This document shows, piece after piece, positions 25,456-32,895 of a stretch of 32,895 bases of DNA; position 1 is the first letter of the stretch, and each line of letters starts with the position of its first letter. The stretch lies in NCBI GenBank assembly GCA_913057925.1, contig CAJXPG010000033.1, positions 1-32,895 on the forward strand, read 5' to 3'. Source of the stretch: an uncultured Colwellia sp. GTDB lineage: Bacteria; Pseudomonadota; Gammaproteobacteria; Enterobacterales; Alteromonadaceae. The position numbers and the translations under genes were made by a program. The notes below the pieces were generated by a model. The model searched no databases. It saw only the letters and a list, made by a program, of their open reading frames with translations, and was not told where the DNA came from.

Positions 25456-27825
25456 TTAGACTGGCCACCGTAAGTGAAAGCAAGATCCATTTGTTCCATC
25501 TGAATCGATTGACATTGTGCCATTTAGCCTTGAAATAGCTTTATTTACAATTGATAACCCTAAACCACTACCTTCGGTTATATCTCTAGATTTTAATGTA
25601 TTAAACATTTTTGTCGCAATATCTTGTAAATGAGGTGCTATACCAGGTCCATCATCCGTGATACTTAAATGGTGAAAACTATCTTTAACACTATATTTAA
25701 TAATAATACATCCTGACTTCTTATCATGGTGGACTATTGCATTACTCAGAAGGTTACGAAGAGCAAGCTCTAAAGGAAAGGCTTTAACATGAATAATCTG
25801 ATCACAATTCACACAACCTACAACAAAGTTTGGCTGCACATTATTAAATTTAATGAGTTGCTTTATAAGCTTATGTAAATGCACCTCTTTGTCCTCAAAC
25901 TCCTCTCGACTAACTCTAGAGTACAACAGTAAATCAGCTAACATAGCCTTCATTCTCACGATTCTTTGCTGTAGCGTATTTATATGCTCAATCGAAGCTT
26001 CAGGTAAAATAGATATATTATCTTCTTTTATCCAGCTGGCCAATTGCTCTATCGCTTGAAGCGGAGATTTTAAATCATGAGAGGCGACAAAGGCATATTG
26101 ATCTAGGTCAGTATTTGATAATTCAAGTTCTTTGTTCCTCTTTTCAAGTAGCGCATTTTTGTTCTCTATCTCTTTACGGTTTCTTTCTATTTCGGCTGTT
26201 CTAGATATCACCTCATTCGTTAAATAGTGAGAACGTGCCGATATAGACAACAAAAATGCCCCCAATAAACTCATAAAAAATAAGCCCGCAATAAACCACA
26301 GCCATACCTGCCACGATTTATTATCTTCTAAATATTCTGTTGTCGGAAAAAACTTAATTACCCACTCTCTTCCACCAATGATGATTATTTCAGTCACCTC
26401 AAAAACTTTTTGGTAAAAAGTCGGCGTTTCATTAGCACCGTATAAGGGAGTTAAAATGCCATCAGTAATATCATAAATATTTAAATGGGCTTGTTGATTA
26501 ATTTTTTTATTTAATATTGAATCTGTAATATCACCAACGCGAAAAACCCCAACGATAAACCCTAATATATTATTTTCGCGTTCAGCAGCTGTTTGAGATT
26601 TTTGCAAGTACACTGGATAAAATAACAAAAAACCCGCCTCGGTTTTTTGCCCTTGTACTAACGAAATTTTTGCAGTTGCTTGTGCTGTTCCAGATAACAT
26701 AGCTCTATCTAACGCTTTTTTTCGGGCTAAATTTGAAGAGACATCAAAACCAAGAGCCTTAGCATTCTCATTCATAGGTTCAATATATTTTACTGGCACA
26801 TACCGAGAGCGCTTATTGGCTTTAATACGCTTACCTTGGCTATCTAACTCACTAATAAAAAATGCATTATCTACTGAGTCGCTCAGAGCCGTTTCAAAAG
26901 CCTCCCTATCACTATCTACCACAACAGGGTTCCAACTTAATCCGTTAATTCCCTCTTTATTAAGGAGTAAGTACTTTACAAAGGTTCTAAAGTCATCTTT
27001 GGTGATGTTCAGATGATTAGTACTTGAATAAAAGCGCTCTATAGAAGCTACAGCGTCTATATAAGTTAAGAAGTTATTATTCAAACTTTTTATATCTTCA
27101 TTGGCAATTTCTTTAAACGCCAATTGGTTATTTTCATTTGCCCAATCGTTTACCCGGGAATAAGTTATGATGACTACAGATAACATAACAATTAATGGCA
27201 AAATCATTAACTTTCGACGTTGTTTCCATAACGTTCTATTTTTTCCCGACAGCATTAAAACAAAAGGAGAAAAAATCATTACCCCAAAAGATCCACCTGC
27301 CCACCATGTTGCAAATTGATAATGTTGATAAGGTAAATAGTCCAATCTCAAGAGAAAAGCACTTGTGATGATAAACGTAGCCCCTACTAAACAAGACAAA
27401 GGACCGCCTAAAAAGAGAAATTTGAATATTTCTCTATCCTTTAATAAAGCGGTGGGACAACGAATAAAACGCTTGATCAGGAAAGCACCTAAAATGGCTT
27501 GTAATGTCTGGGCTAACGAAAGGGTAGATAATAAAATTACGTCAACGTCTTGCAGTATTGGACTCGTCAAAAACAAGGTGAGATTCAACAATATTGAGCC
27601 TAATAATACACCGAACCAAAGCCCATTCCCCCATATAATCAAAGCCCCCAAAGCAATACCAGCAGAAGGAGAAAATGGCATCGCAAGTCCAGGTTCAAGG
27701 GTTAGATGAATAAAAAGCAGACCGGAAAAGAAATAACATAAAGCAAGCTTAATGTTATTGAAGATACAGGCAATTGAAATGAAACGACTCAAGTTATTTA
27801 TCATACTAAATAGACAAAGCAACAT
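25456..27825 (-). CDS. MASE1-CHASE membrane sensor histidine kinase
   Basis: A 789-residue inner-membrane kinase. An N-terminal MASE1 integral-membrane sensor (about 20-220, several hydrophobic segments, including FSPSAGIALGALIIWGNG) is followed by a periplasmic CHASE domain (about 240-500, GINGLSWNPVV, LGFDVSSN, FLLFYPVY) and a final membrane segment near 508-530. A coiled coil near 545-575 leads to HisKA with phospho-acceptor His583 in ASHDLKSPLQ. HATPase_c follows (LRNLLSNAIVHHD, TDDGPGIAP, GSGLGLSIV). The CHASE domain suggests detection of a small external molecule, not identifiable here. It is the first gene of a two-gene unit with the GGDEF-EAL regulator. The start may instead be seven residues downstream; neither ATG has a good ribosome site. 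Confidence 0.9.
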   Translation of the reverse strand: MLLCLFSMINNLSRFISIACIFNNIKLALCYFFSGLLFIHLTLEPGLAMPFSPSAGIALGALIIWGNGLWFGVLLGSILLNLTLFLTSPILQDVDVILLSTLSLAQTLQAILGAFLIKRFIRCPTALLKDREIFKFLFLGGPLSCLVGATFIITSAFLLRLDYLPYQHYQFATWWAGGSFGVMIFSPFVLMLSGKNRTLWKQRRKLMILPLIVMLSVVIITYSRVNDWANENNQLAFKEIANEDIKSLNNNFLTYIDAVASIERFYSSTNHLNITKDDFRTFVKYLLLNKEGINGLSWNPVVVDSDREAFETALSDSVDNAFFISELDSQGKRIKANKRSRYVPVKYIEPMNENAKALGFDVSSNLARKKALDRAMLSGTAQATAKISLVQGQKTEAGFLLFYPVYLQKSQTAAERENNILGFIVGVFRVGDITDSILNKKINQQAHLNIYDITDGILTPLYGANETPTFYQKVFEVTEIIIIGGREWVIKFFPTTEYLEDNKSWQVWLWFIAGLFFMSLLGAFLLSISARSHYLTNEVISRTAEIERNRKEIENKNALLEKRNKELELSNTDLDQYAFVASHDLKSPLQAIEQLASWIKEDNISILPEASIEHINTLQQRIVRMKAMLADLLLYSRVSREEFEDKEVHLHKLIKQLIKFNNVQPNFVVGCVNCDQIIHVKAFPLELALRNLLSNAIVHHDKKSGCIIIKYSVKDSFHHLSITDDGPGIAPHLQDIATKMFNTLKSRDITEGSGLGLSIVNKAISRLNGTMSIDSDGTNGSCFHLRWPV

Positions 27826-28087
27826 TGTTATTAATTACATATTTTAGTACAAATTGAAAAATTTAAATATTACCGTTTATTTACCGCGACTTGAACAGAT
27901 GTATTTTTTCTAGTTATAACTATAAAAGCTGCTCTTCCTCTAATAAAAATTGACCCGCTCAATTTCTATTTTCTGCCAATTAAACCTCAGCAAATCTTTA
28001 ATAGAAGGGAGTTGCTGATAGCAAAACCATTGATACTTTTCAGCTAATTAAAAAACCAGTCGCAACATTTTATTTACCTCTAGACAC

Positions 28088-28122
28088 TATTTTTTTACAA
28101 CCTACCGATTATTTTTTTACAA
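28088..28122. repeat. Paired 13-base direct repeats, 22-base period
   Basis: TATTTTTTTACAA occurs at 28088-28100 and again at 28110-28122. The 22-base spacing is about two helical turns, so both copies face the same side of the DNA, as tandem activator sites often do. They lie about 270-305 bases before the chitinase start. Low complexity means chance cannot be excluded. Confidence 0.45.
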
Positions 28123-28244
28123 AATATAACGCTAAAAAAAACACTAAAAACTAGCCGTGATAAATCATTATATATCAACAGTTTAAAACACTTTTGTCTT
28201 TAAGGACATTTTTAACTTTGGTTATAAGATGTTAAAAAAAGCCA

Positions 28245-28262
28245 TTTGACAGCGCTGTCAAA
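28245..28262. promoter_or_regulatory. Perfect 18-base palindrome, LacI-family (NagR-like) operator
   Basis: TTTGACAGCGCTGTCAAA is its own reverse complement. Its form, TGACA arms around a central GCGC, resembles operators of LacI-family repressors and, as I remember them, the sites proposed for NagR, the N-acetylglucosamine repressor of Alteromonadales. The left arm contains TTGACA, a perfect -35 box, so bound repressor would block RNA polymerase. It lies 131 bases before the chitinase start. Confidence 0.7.
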
Positions 28263-28393
28263 CGCATGCTAGCTTGAAATGAGCATGAAATATATACAAT
28301 AAAAAACTGAATAACAGGGAGTGTTTGTCAACATCTAAGTGTCTTTTCCATGCGCTATAAAAAAAAATAATAAATTAAAGGTGGAACAATAGA

Positions 28394-31336
28394 ATGAAAC
28401 ATATCAAGCCTGATTTTAAAGTTAATAAAACGATTATTGCTATGTCGATTGCGGCTAGTGCATTAATGTCAACCAATGCATTTGCAGCGCAAAGCTGTGA
28501 AGGTATTAATGTTTACCCTGATTTTCCACAATTAGACTGGGAAGGAAAACCTAGTCATGCCAATACTGGCGATGTTGTGCAACATAACGGCAGTGCCTTT
28601 ACGGCCAAATGGTGGACTAAATCAATCCCAGGTAGCGACGGCAGCTGGTCTTTAGCACACGAATGTTCTGATGGAAATCCAACACCTGATCCAGACCCAA
28701 CGCCTGACCCAGACCCAACGCCTGACCCAGACCCAACGCCTGACCCAGACCCAACGCCTGATCCAGATCCAACGCCTGGTCCAGGTCCAACAGCTTATTC
28801 AGCTGGCACAAGTTATGCGGCAGGAGATATTGTCAGTAACGCTGGTAGTAACTATCAATGTAATATTGCTGCTTGGTGTTCATCAGCTTCAGCGTATCAT
28901 TACGCACCTGGCACAGGAACAGCTTGGCAAACAGCATGGACATTAGTAGGCGCAGGCACACCTGATCCAGATCCAACGCCTGATCCAGATCCAACGCCTG
29001 ATCCAGACCCAACACCTGATCCAGACCCAACACCTGATCCAGACCCAACGCCTGATCCAGACCCAACACCTGATCCTGACCCAACACCTGATCCAGGCGG
29101 TCAATGTGAGGGTTACAACGTGTGGACAGAAGGTACTACTGCCAAAGGTGGAGATATTTTCGTCAACAGTGATTATATTGCTTACTCAGCTAAATATGAA
29201 ACATCTACTAGCCCAGGTAGCGATGACACATGGACTTGGCAAGTTAACTGTGATGGCACAGCAAAAGGTGCTCCAGCACTACTTTCTATGCCAAATAATA
29301 CTGATCCTGTTTCTTTAAAAGTCGCAGGTTGGCCTAATCAAGTGGTTGTTGCTAGTCCTTCAAATGCTCCAAATATTGTTGAGGTACAAGCATCTCTAAG
29401 TAGCGCTAGCAGTGTTGAACAGCTTACCAGTGCTTTTGAAGCCGCTATAACAGCCGCGCAAACTGCTGGCAATAAAACGGTCGTTATTGGTGGTGACTTA
29501 CTTGATAGTATAGTTTCTGACAAAGGTGCGTCTCTGGGTAATGTTGATGTTACAACAGCACTATCTGCAGCAACTACAGCCATTAGCGCTAACGATATCA
29601 ATGCATTATCAAACGATGCTAAGGGTTTAGTGCAAGCTTACAACTTAATCTTTAATCAATTAGCACCTAATGCCGTGTTCGGTTGGGAATTAACCATTGG
29701 TAGTTTTGCCAATCAATATCACACAGGGTATCGAAGTGTGTGGAATGCTGCTTCTAAAGCAACAGCCGACGCTTTATATCGTTTCGAGTTATACCGTGGT
29801 GATAATGCAGCAGATATTGTTGCTTTTGAGAAAACCACTGCTACGGCTGCTTTAACAGCTGATCAGTGGGACAATGGTTTACGCTTTGTTAAGCAAGTAT
29901 CTGATTTTGTTAACTCTCCTGCCCTACTGTCTGTACCAACAAGTCAAGCCGGTACTTACTTTTTAGGAGCAACTTCTGCAGAGCGCAAGTTACGTCATGC
30001 AGCACATCATAATGTATTTGCTGTGTTGTTTGATGAAGATGACGCTAACTTAACCAGCAAAATTGCAGAATATGCAAGTGCGACTATTCCTCTGTATTAC
30101 GAAGGAAATGGCAGTGCAGTTGATACAGATCTTCAATTAACGTCTATTGAGTCATTCAATCAAAGACTGTTAAGTGTTGAAAACACAATGAATACTGAAG
30201 CTTTCTTGTATGAAATTTCACAAGGTAAATATGCACCTTCAACAGTGTATAAGTGGAATGACTTCTTACAAGGTCTAAGTTCAATGTATAACGTCGGTAT
30301 TGCGGGTAAGAAACTTTGGTTATTTGATGAGAACGCTGACGATGCGACTAATGCTAAATATGCAAAAGTTGCCATTGCCGCATTCTTATCTCAAAGTATG
30401 AAAGAAACCATTCGCTACAACGCTTGTGATGAGAATAACTGGTCAATTGCTACTGGTGACCCTGTTGATTACCCACTAAGTTCATCTTGTGGTCAATTAC
30501 AGCAAGACTATGCAAGCTATGGTGTTAATCCAACTACCGGTGTTGACCATCCATACTCTTGTCCTGTCGCTCCAAAAATGGAAGTAACAGCAACGACACA
30601 TGCTGGTTGGTATGGTGCTCCAGCACCTTTATTTGCTGCACCAGATTCTGTGCTTGATGAAGCAGGTCTATTAGTAAATGGCGCTGTAGGTTATTGGAAC
30701 TTTGGTGGTGGTTGGTGTGCTGAACAACCTGAAACCATTGACAGTACCAAGCAAGTTTGGGAACGTGATGAATGTAAACAATACGTTGGTCAAAAAGCAG
30801 GTGAATTTGTTCATAACGGTGCTGCTGGCAAGTCTGTTCAAGGCTGTGGCTGGTGGGGTCGTGGGGTAATTCAAACCACTGGACGTCAAAACTTTGGTAC
30901 ATTAAACCACTTCTTAGGCCGAAGTCATGTAGACCCTAGTACCGTTGGTACTGTTGTTGAAGGGATCAATGTTGCACCAGCACCAACTAACCCTTTGTAC
31001 GCGAATCTTGATTTCTGTTCTGACCCACAACTAATTTGTACTTCACAAGAGCATAAAGAGCTTAAATGGATTGCGGGTTTATTCTATTGGGTTAACGATG
31101 TTCAAGGTTATAACACTGACAGTGGCCCTTATGCTTACTGGGATTACCTAACAGAGCTTAAAGCTTATGTTGATGGTGGTTTACAAGGCACTAAGTTTGT
31201 TGACGATATCTCGGGTATAGTAAACCGTGGTTGTCCTGATGCAACGTGTCCTATCAGTGGTGATGTTGATGGTATTGAAGACCGCCGTGAAAACTTCTTC
31301 TTAATATTAGAAAAGTTAGGTCTTAGTGCTCAATAA
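28394..31336 (+). CDS. Secreted modular chitinase, GH19-like, with three chitin-binding modules
   Basis: A 980-residue exported protein. Residues 1-32 are a signal peptide (ends AFAA). Three small Trp/Cys-rich modules of the ChtBD3/CBM5-12 type lie at about 35-92, 133-187 and 237-285. They are joined by Pro-Asp linkers of TPDPDP repeats (97-132 and 189-234). Residues about 290-640 resemble nothing I recognise. The C-terminal part (about 655-980) is GH19-like: AAFLSQSMKET with the expected catalytic Glu671, and GCGWWGRGVIQTTGRQNFG near 817. The position usually His before Glu (HET) is Lys here. The protein would bind and cleave chitin outside the cell. A NagR-like operator lies upstream and a terminator follows, so it is transcribed alone. 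Confidence 0.82.
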   Translation: MKHIKPDFKVNKTIIAMSIAASALMSTNAFAAQSCEGINVYPDFPQLDWEGKPSHANTGDVVQHNGSAFTAKWWTKSIPGSDGSWSLAHECSDGNPTPDPDPTPDPDPTPDPDPTPDPDPTPDPDPTPGPGPTAYSAGTSYAAGDIVSNAGSNYQCNIAAWCSSASAYHYAPGTGTAWQTAWTLVGAGTPDPDPTPDPDPTPDPDPTPDPDPTPDPDPTPDPDPTPDPDPTPDPGGQCEGYNVWTEGTTAKGGDIFVNSDYIAYSAKYETSTSPGSDDTWTWQVNCDGTAKGAPALLSMPNNTDPVSLKVAGWPNQVVVASPSNAPNIVEVQASLSSASSVEQLTSAFEAAITAAQTAGNKTVVIGGDLLDSIVSDKGASLGNVDVTTALSAATTAISANDINALSNDAKGLVQAYNLIFNQLAPNAVFGWELTIGSFANQYHTGYRSVWNAASKATADALYRFELYRGDNAADIVAFEKTTATAALTADQWDNGLRFVKQVSDFVNSPALLSVPTSQAGTYFLGATSAERKLRHAAHHNVFAVLFDEDDANLTSKIAEYASATIPLYYEGNGSAVDTDLQLTSIESFNQRLLSVENTMNTEAFLYEISQGKYAPSTVYKWNDFLQGLSSMYNVGIAGKKLWLFDENADDATNAKYAKVAIAAFLSQSMKETIRYNACDENNWSIATGDPVDYPLSSSCGQLQQDYASYGVNPTTGVDHPYSCPVAPKMEVTATTHAGWYGAPAPLFAAPDSVLDEAGLLVNGAVGYWNFGGGWCAEQPETIDSTKQVWERDECKQYVGQKAGEFVHNGAAGKSVQGCGWWGRGVIQTTGRQNFGTLNHFLGRSHVDPSTVGTVVEGINVAPAPTNPLYANLDFCSDPQLICTSQEHKELKWIAGLFYWVNDVQGYNTDSGPYAYWDYLTELKAYVDGGLQGTKFVDDISGIVNRGCPDATCPISGDVDGIEDRRENFFLILEKLGLSAQ
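28682..28789 (+). repeat. Tandem array of 18-base units coding for TPDPDP (first linker)
   Basis: Six in-frame 18-base units encode Thr-Pro-Asp-Pro-Asp-Pro; the last has Gly for both Asp. The units are nearly identical at DNA level, varying mainly at GAC/GAT. It forms a flexible linker between the first and second chitin-binding modules and is a likely site of copy-number slippage. Confidence 0.95.
28958..29095 (+). repeat. Tandem array of 18-base units coding for TPDPDP (second linker)
   Basis: Seven complete 18-base units plus 12 bases encode TPDPDP repeats ending TPDP. It uses the same unit as the first array, with GAT-rich codons, and joins the second and third chitin-binding modules. 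Near-identity with the first array makes deletion of the module between them by recombination possible. Confidence 0.95.
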
Positions 31337-31380
31337 GTTTATGTAAATAATAAACGCTATAATTTGTAGCATTAAACAAA

Positions 31381-31413
31381 AGCCTGTCTGGTTATAGCTG
31401 ACAGGCTTTTTTT
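31381..31413 (+). terminator. Intrinsic terminator of the chitinase gene
   Basis: The stem AGCCTGTC (31381-31388) pairs perfectly with GACAGGCT (31400-31407) around an 11-base loop and runs into seven Ts (31407-31413). It begins 45 bases after the chitinase stop codon. Confidence 0.88.
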
Positions 31414-31419
31414 ATTAGT

Positions 31420-31465
31420 AAATGGAGAGTAATAAATGGTGAGTAATAAATGGAGAGTTATAAAT
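31420..31465. repeat. Three tandem 14-base repeats
   Basis: The units AAATGGAGAGTAAT (31420), AAATGGTGAGTAAT (31434) and AAATGGAGAGTTAT (31448) follow each other without gaps, then AAAT starts a fourth. They sit just beyond the chitinase terminator, in the spacer before the convergent reductase gene. Nothing suggests coding; it looks like a small minisatellite. Confidence 0.8.
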
Positions 31466-31604
31466 AGGTTCAGAATCAAAATAATCAAGGCGTGTTAAAT
31501 ATCAGCAATACTAATACCGAGCAATATCAAAAGAATTATTACAAGACCAAGTATTAAAGGTAAAACAAGACGCGGCGCAAGTAGCTTATGAAAGCCCAAC
31601 AGCC

Positions 31605-32874
31605 CTAAGCGCCCATTATATTTAAGCCACAAACACGTAGTAAATTTCCTGAAATCCCCCGTGATTGAGGCGCAGCTAAAAAAGCGATAGTTTCTGCTAC
31701 ATCTATTGGTAAACCACCTTGAGACAAAGCACACATTCTACGACCAAAAAAGCGCGTCATCACCGGAATTGAAGCGGTCATTTTCGTTTCAATAAAACCT
31801 GGCGCTACCGCATTAATGCTAATGTTTTGCTCTGCTAATTGTGCTGACATACTTTCTATCATGCCAATAATGCTCGCTTTCGACATCGCATAATTACTTT
31901 GACCAAGATTGCCGGCAATGCCGCTAATAGAAGAAACACACACTATGCTACCACCAGAGTTAATGCGCTTATTTTCCAATAGGTAACGATTAATACGCTC
32001 AACACTGGCAAGGTTTACGTCCATTACTTGTTGCCAGCCCTCACTTGACATACGTGACAGCATTTTATCTCGGGTAATGCCTGCATTATGAATAACAATA
32101 TCTACAGCGCCTGCAAGTTTTACTATTTGCTGTTCAATGAATTGCGCGGCATGTTTGTCCGTTATATTAACGGCTATGGCATCACCGCCAATAGCTAACA
32201 TGGTGGCTTTTAACTCAGCTTCTGCCTGAGGTATATCTAAACCAATAACTTTTGCGCCATCACGGGCAAGTAGCTGTGCAATGGCAGCGCCAATACCGCG
32301 AGATGCTCCGGTAACTAAAGCCACTTTTCCTGCAAGGGGTTTATTCCAACTTACCGCTATTTCTGATGCTTGTTTAGCATTGAGCCTGATCACTTGGCCG
32401 TTAACATAAGCGCTACGGTGTGATAATAAAAAGCGCAGTGGTGAGGCAATATTGGTTGTTAAATCACTATTGGCATAAATAAGGTTAGCCGTTATGCCTT
32501 TTCGCCCTACCTCTTTTGCTAAGGCTTTAACAAAGCCAACTAAACCTCGTTGCACGCTAGCCTGTAAGCTGTTTTCACACTGCTTGGGATTAAGTCCAAT
32601 AACGACAATTTTGCCACTAGCCTTAATGCTTTTAACCTTATGATGAAAAAACTGATAAAGCGCTGCACTGTCCTCAACTGTTTTAATGCTTGTCGCATCA
32701 AATACCAAACCACCATACTTTTTACTTTTGTTAGCTGAATCTGCCCCCGCCTCAGACTCAGATACACAAGAGCCTGACAATATTGCTTGTAGCATGTCAT
32801 TTACTTGGCTTTTATCACCAGCGCCAATAAAAATATCATCAACAAGAGCTTCAGGATTAGCAGCTGAAATACCC
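31605..32874 (-). CDS. 3-oxoacyl-ACP reductase, FabG-like SDR with extra N-terminal domain (5' truncated)
   Basis: A short-chain dehydrogenase that would reduce 3-oxoacyl thioesters with NAD(P)H. The visible 422 residues hold a degenerate first Rossmann-like domain (about 1-180) and a complete catalytic SDR domain (about 185-422): TGASRGIG cofactor loop, HNAGITRDKM, catalytic Ser in VSSISG, Tyr and Lys in SNYAMSKAS, and NAVAPGFIETKM. This two-domain layout is that of the ~450-residue high-molecular-weight FabG family, so perhaps 25-35 N-terminal residues are missing beyond the window edge. The apparent start MCIRDR is translated sequencing adapter, not protein. The gene ends normally (NIMGA). 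It is convergent with the chitinase gene. Confidence 0.88.
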
Positions 32875-32895
32875 CTGTCTCTTATACACATCTGA
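32875..32895 (+). other. Nextera (Tn5 mosaic-end) sequencing adapter, not genomic
   Basis: Bases 32875-32893 match the 19-base Nextera mosaic-end sequence, CTGTCTCTTATACACATCT, exactly, and are followed by the next two adapter bases, GA. The window therefore ends on untrimmed library adapter. Translated on the minus strand it yields MCIRDR, and on the plus strand SLIHI, both well-known contamination peptides. Confidence 0.97.

Larger units (their letters stand above)
27826..28393. other. Long AT-rich intergenic region before the chitinase gene, 568 bases
   Basis: No gene of note is present on either strand. The region serves the divergent kinase (minus) and chitinase (plus). It contains a 13-base direct repeat at 28088-28122 and a perfect 18-base palindrome at 28245-28262, both listed separately. 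An AAGGTGGA ribosome site lies at 28378-28385. I see no promoter with both good boxes. Confidence 0.5.

Noticed and set aside
28617-29087. Frames rich in Leu-Asp-Gln or Thr-Gln repeats on both strands of the chitinase linkers
   Set aside because: They are out-of-frame or antisense readings of the TPDPDP-coding repeats.
28682-29095. Possible CRISPR array
   Set aside because: Units are contiguous, 18 bases, in frame and without spacers; they code for a protein linker.
30534-30902. 122-codon antisense frame inside the chitinase
   Set aside because: Composition follows the coding strand of the chitinase; no ribosome site or domain.
31495-31734. 79-codon minus-strand frame overlapping the reductase 3' end
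   Set aside because: It overlaps the well-supported FabG-like gene in another frame and has no recognisable domain.
32875-32891. ATG start of the FabG-like gene at the window edge
   Set aside because: It is encoded by sequencing adapter; the gene is 5' truncated.

Overview
The window looks like one end of a draft-assembly contig from a marine, low-GC gammaproteobacterium, most likely of the Alteromonadales/Colwelliaceae type. The grounds are a full-length enteric-like inosine-guanosine kinase, the AT-rich base composition, a modular secreted chitinase behind a NagR-like operator, two c-di-GMP-linked two-component pairs, and a NasT/sigma-54 controlled nitrate uptake operon. The taxon is inferred from gene content, not from a marker gene. 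The right edge is not genomic: the last 21 bases are the Nextera (Tn5 mosaic-end) adapter, and they supply a false start codon to the gene cut off there.

Layout. (1) 195-1499: gsk (purine salvage). (2) 1588-4742, minus strand: a two-gene unit, a secreted DUF4097-type beta-repeat protein followed by a membrane-anchored TolB-like/TPR protein, both starting at TTG. (3) 5055-8072: convergent soluble GAF histidine kinase and receiver-DUF3369-HD-GYP regulator, a probable kinase/c-di-GMP phosphodiesterase pair. (4) 8412-11816: a large SWIM-SNF2 helicase. (5) 12097-15740, plus strand: small accessory genes (NTF2-like secreted protein, two GNATs, a GST, an isochorismatase-family hydrolase, an HD phosphohydrolase). 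(6) 15997-21867, minus strand: nitrate uptake, consisting of nasT, nrtA, nrtB, an ATPase gene and an outer-membrane porin. (7) 22222-23526: exported amidohydrolase. (8) 23713-27825, minus strand: MASE1-CHASE histidine kinase followed by a receiver-GGDEF-EAL regulator. (9) 28394-31336: three-CBM chitinase with two TPDPDP linker arrays. (10) 31605-32874, minus strand: 5'-truncated FabG-type reductase.

The richest regulatory region is the nasT-nrtA gap (20729-21195). Read in the transcribed (minus) direction it holds GCAC half-sites that could bind NtrC, a good sigma-54 -24/-12 element, a stem-loop whose six-base loop has A at position 1 and G at position 4 (the ANTAR recognition signature), a second small stem-loop, and a strong intrinsic terminator 34 bases before nrtA. 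This fits initiation controlled by nitrogen status and elongation controlled by NasT antitermination. No nitrate or nitrite reductase gene and no nasS is present in the window.

I did not find a clearly unprecedented multi-gene system. The items most worth following up are the layered nitrate leader with an apparently orphan, receiver-degenerate NasT; the DUF4097/TolB-TPR pair; the uncharacterised ~350-residue middle region of the chitinase; and the two kinase/phosphodiesterase pairs.
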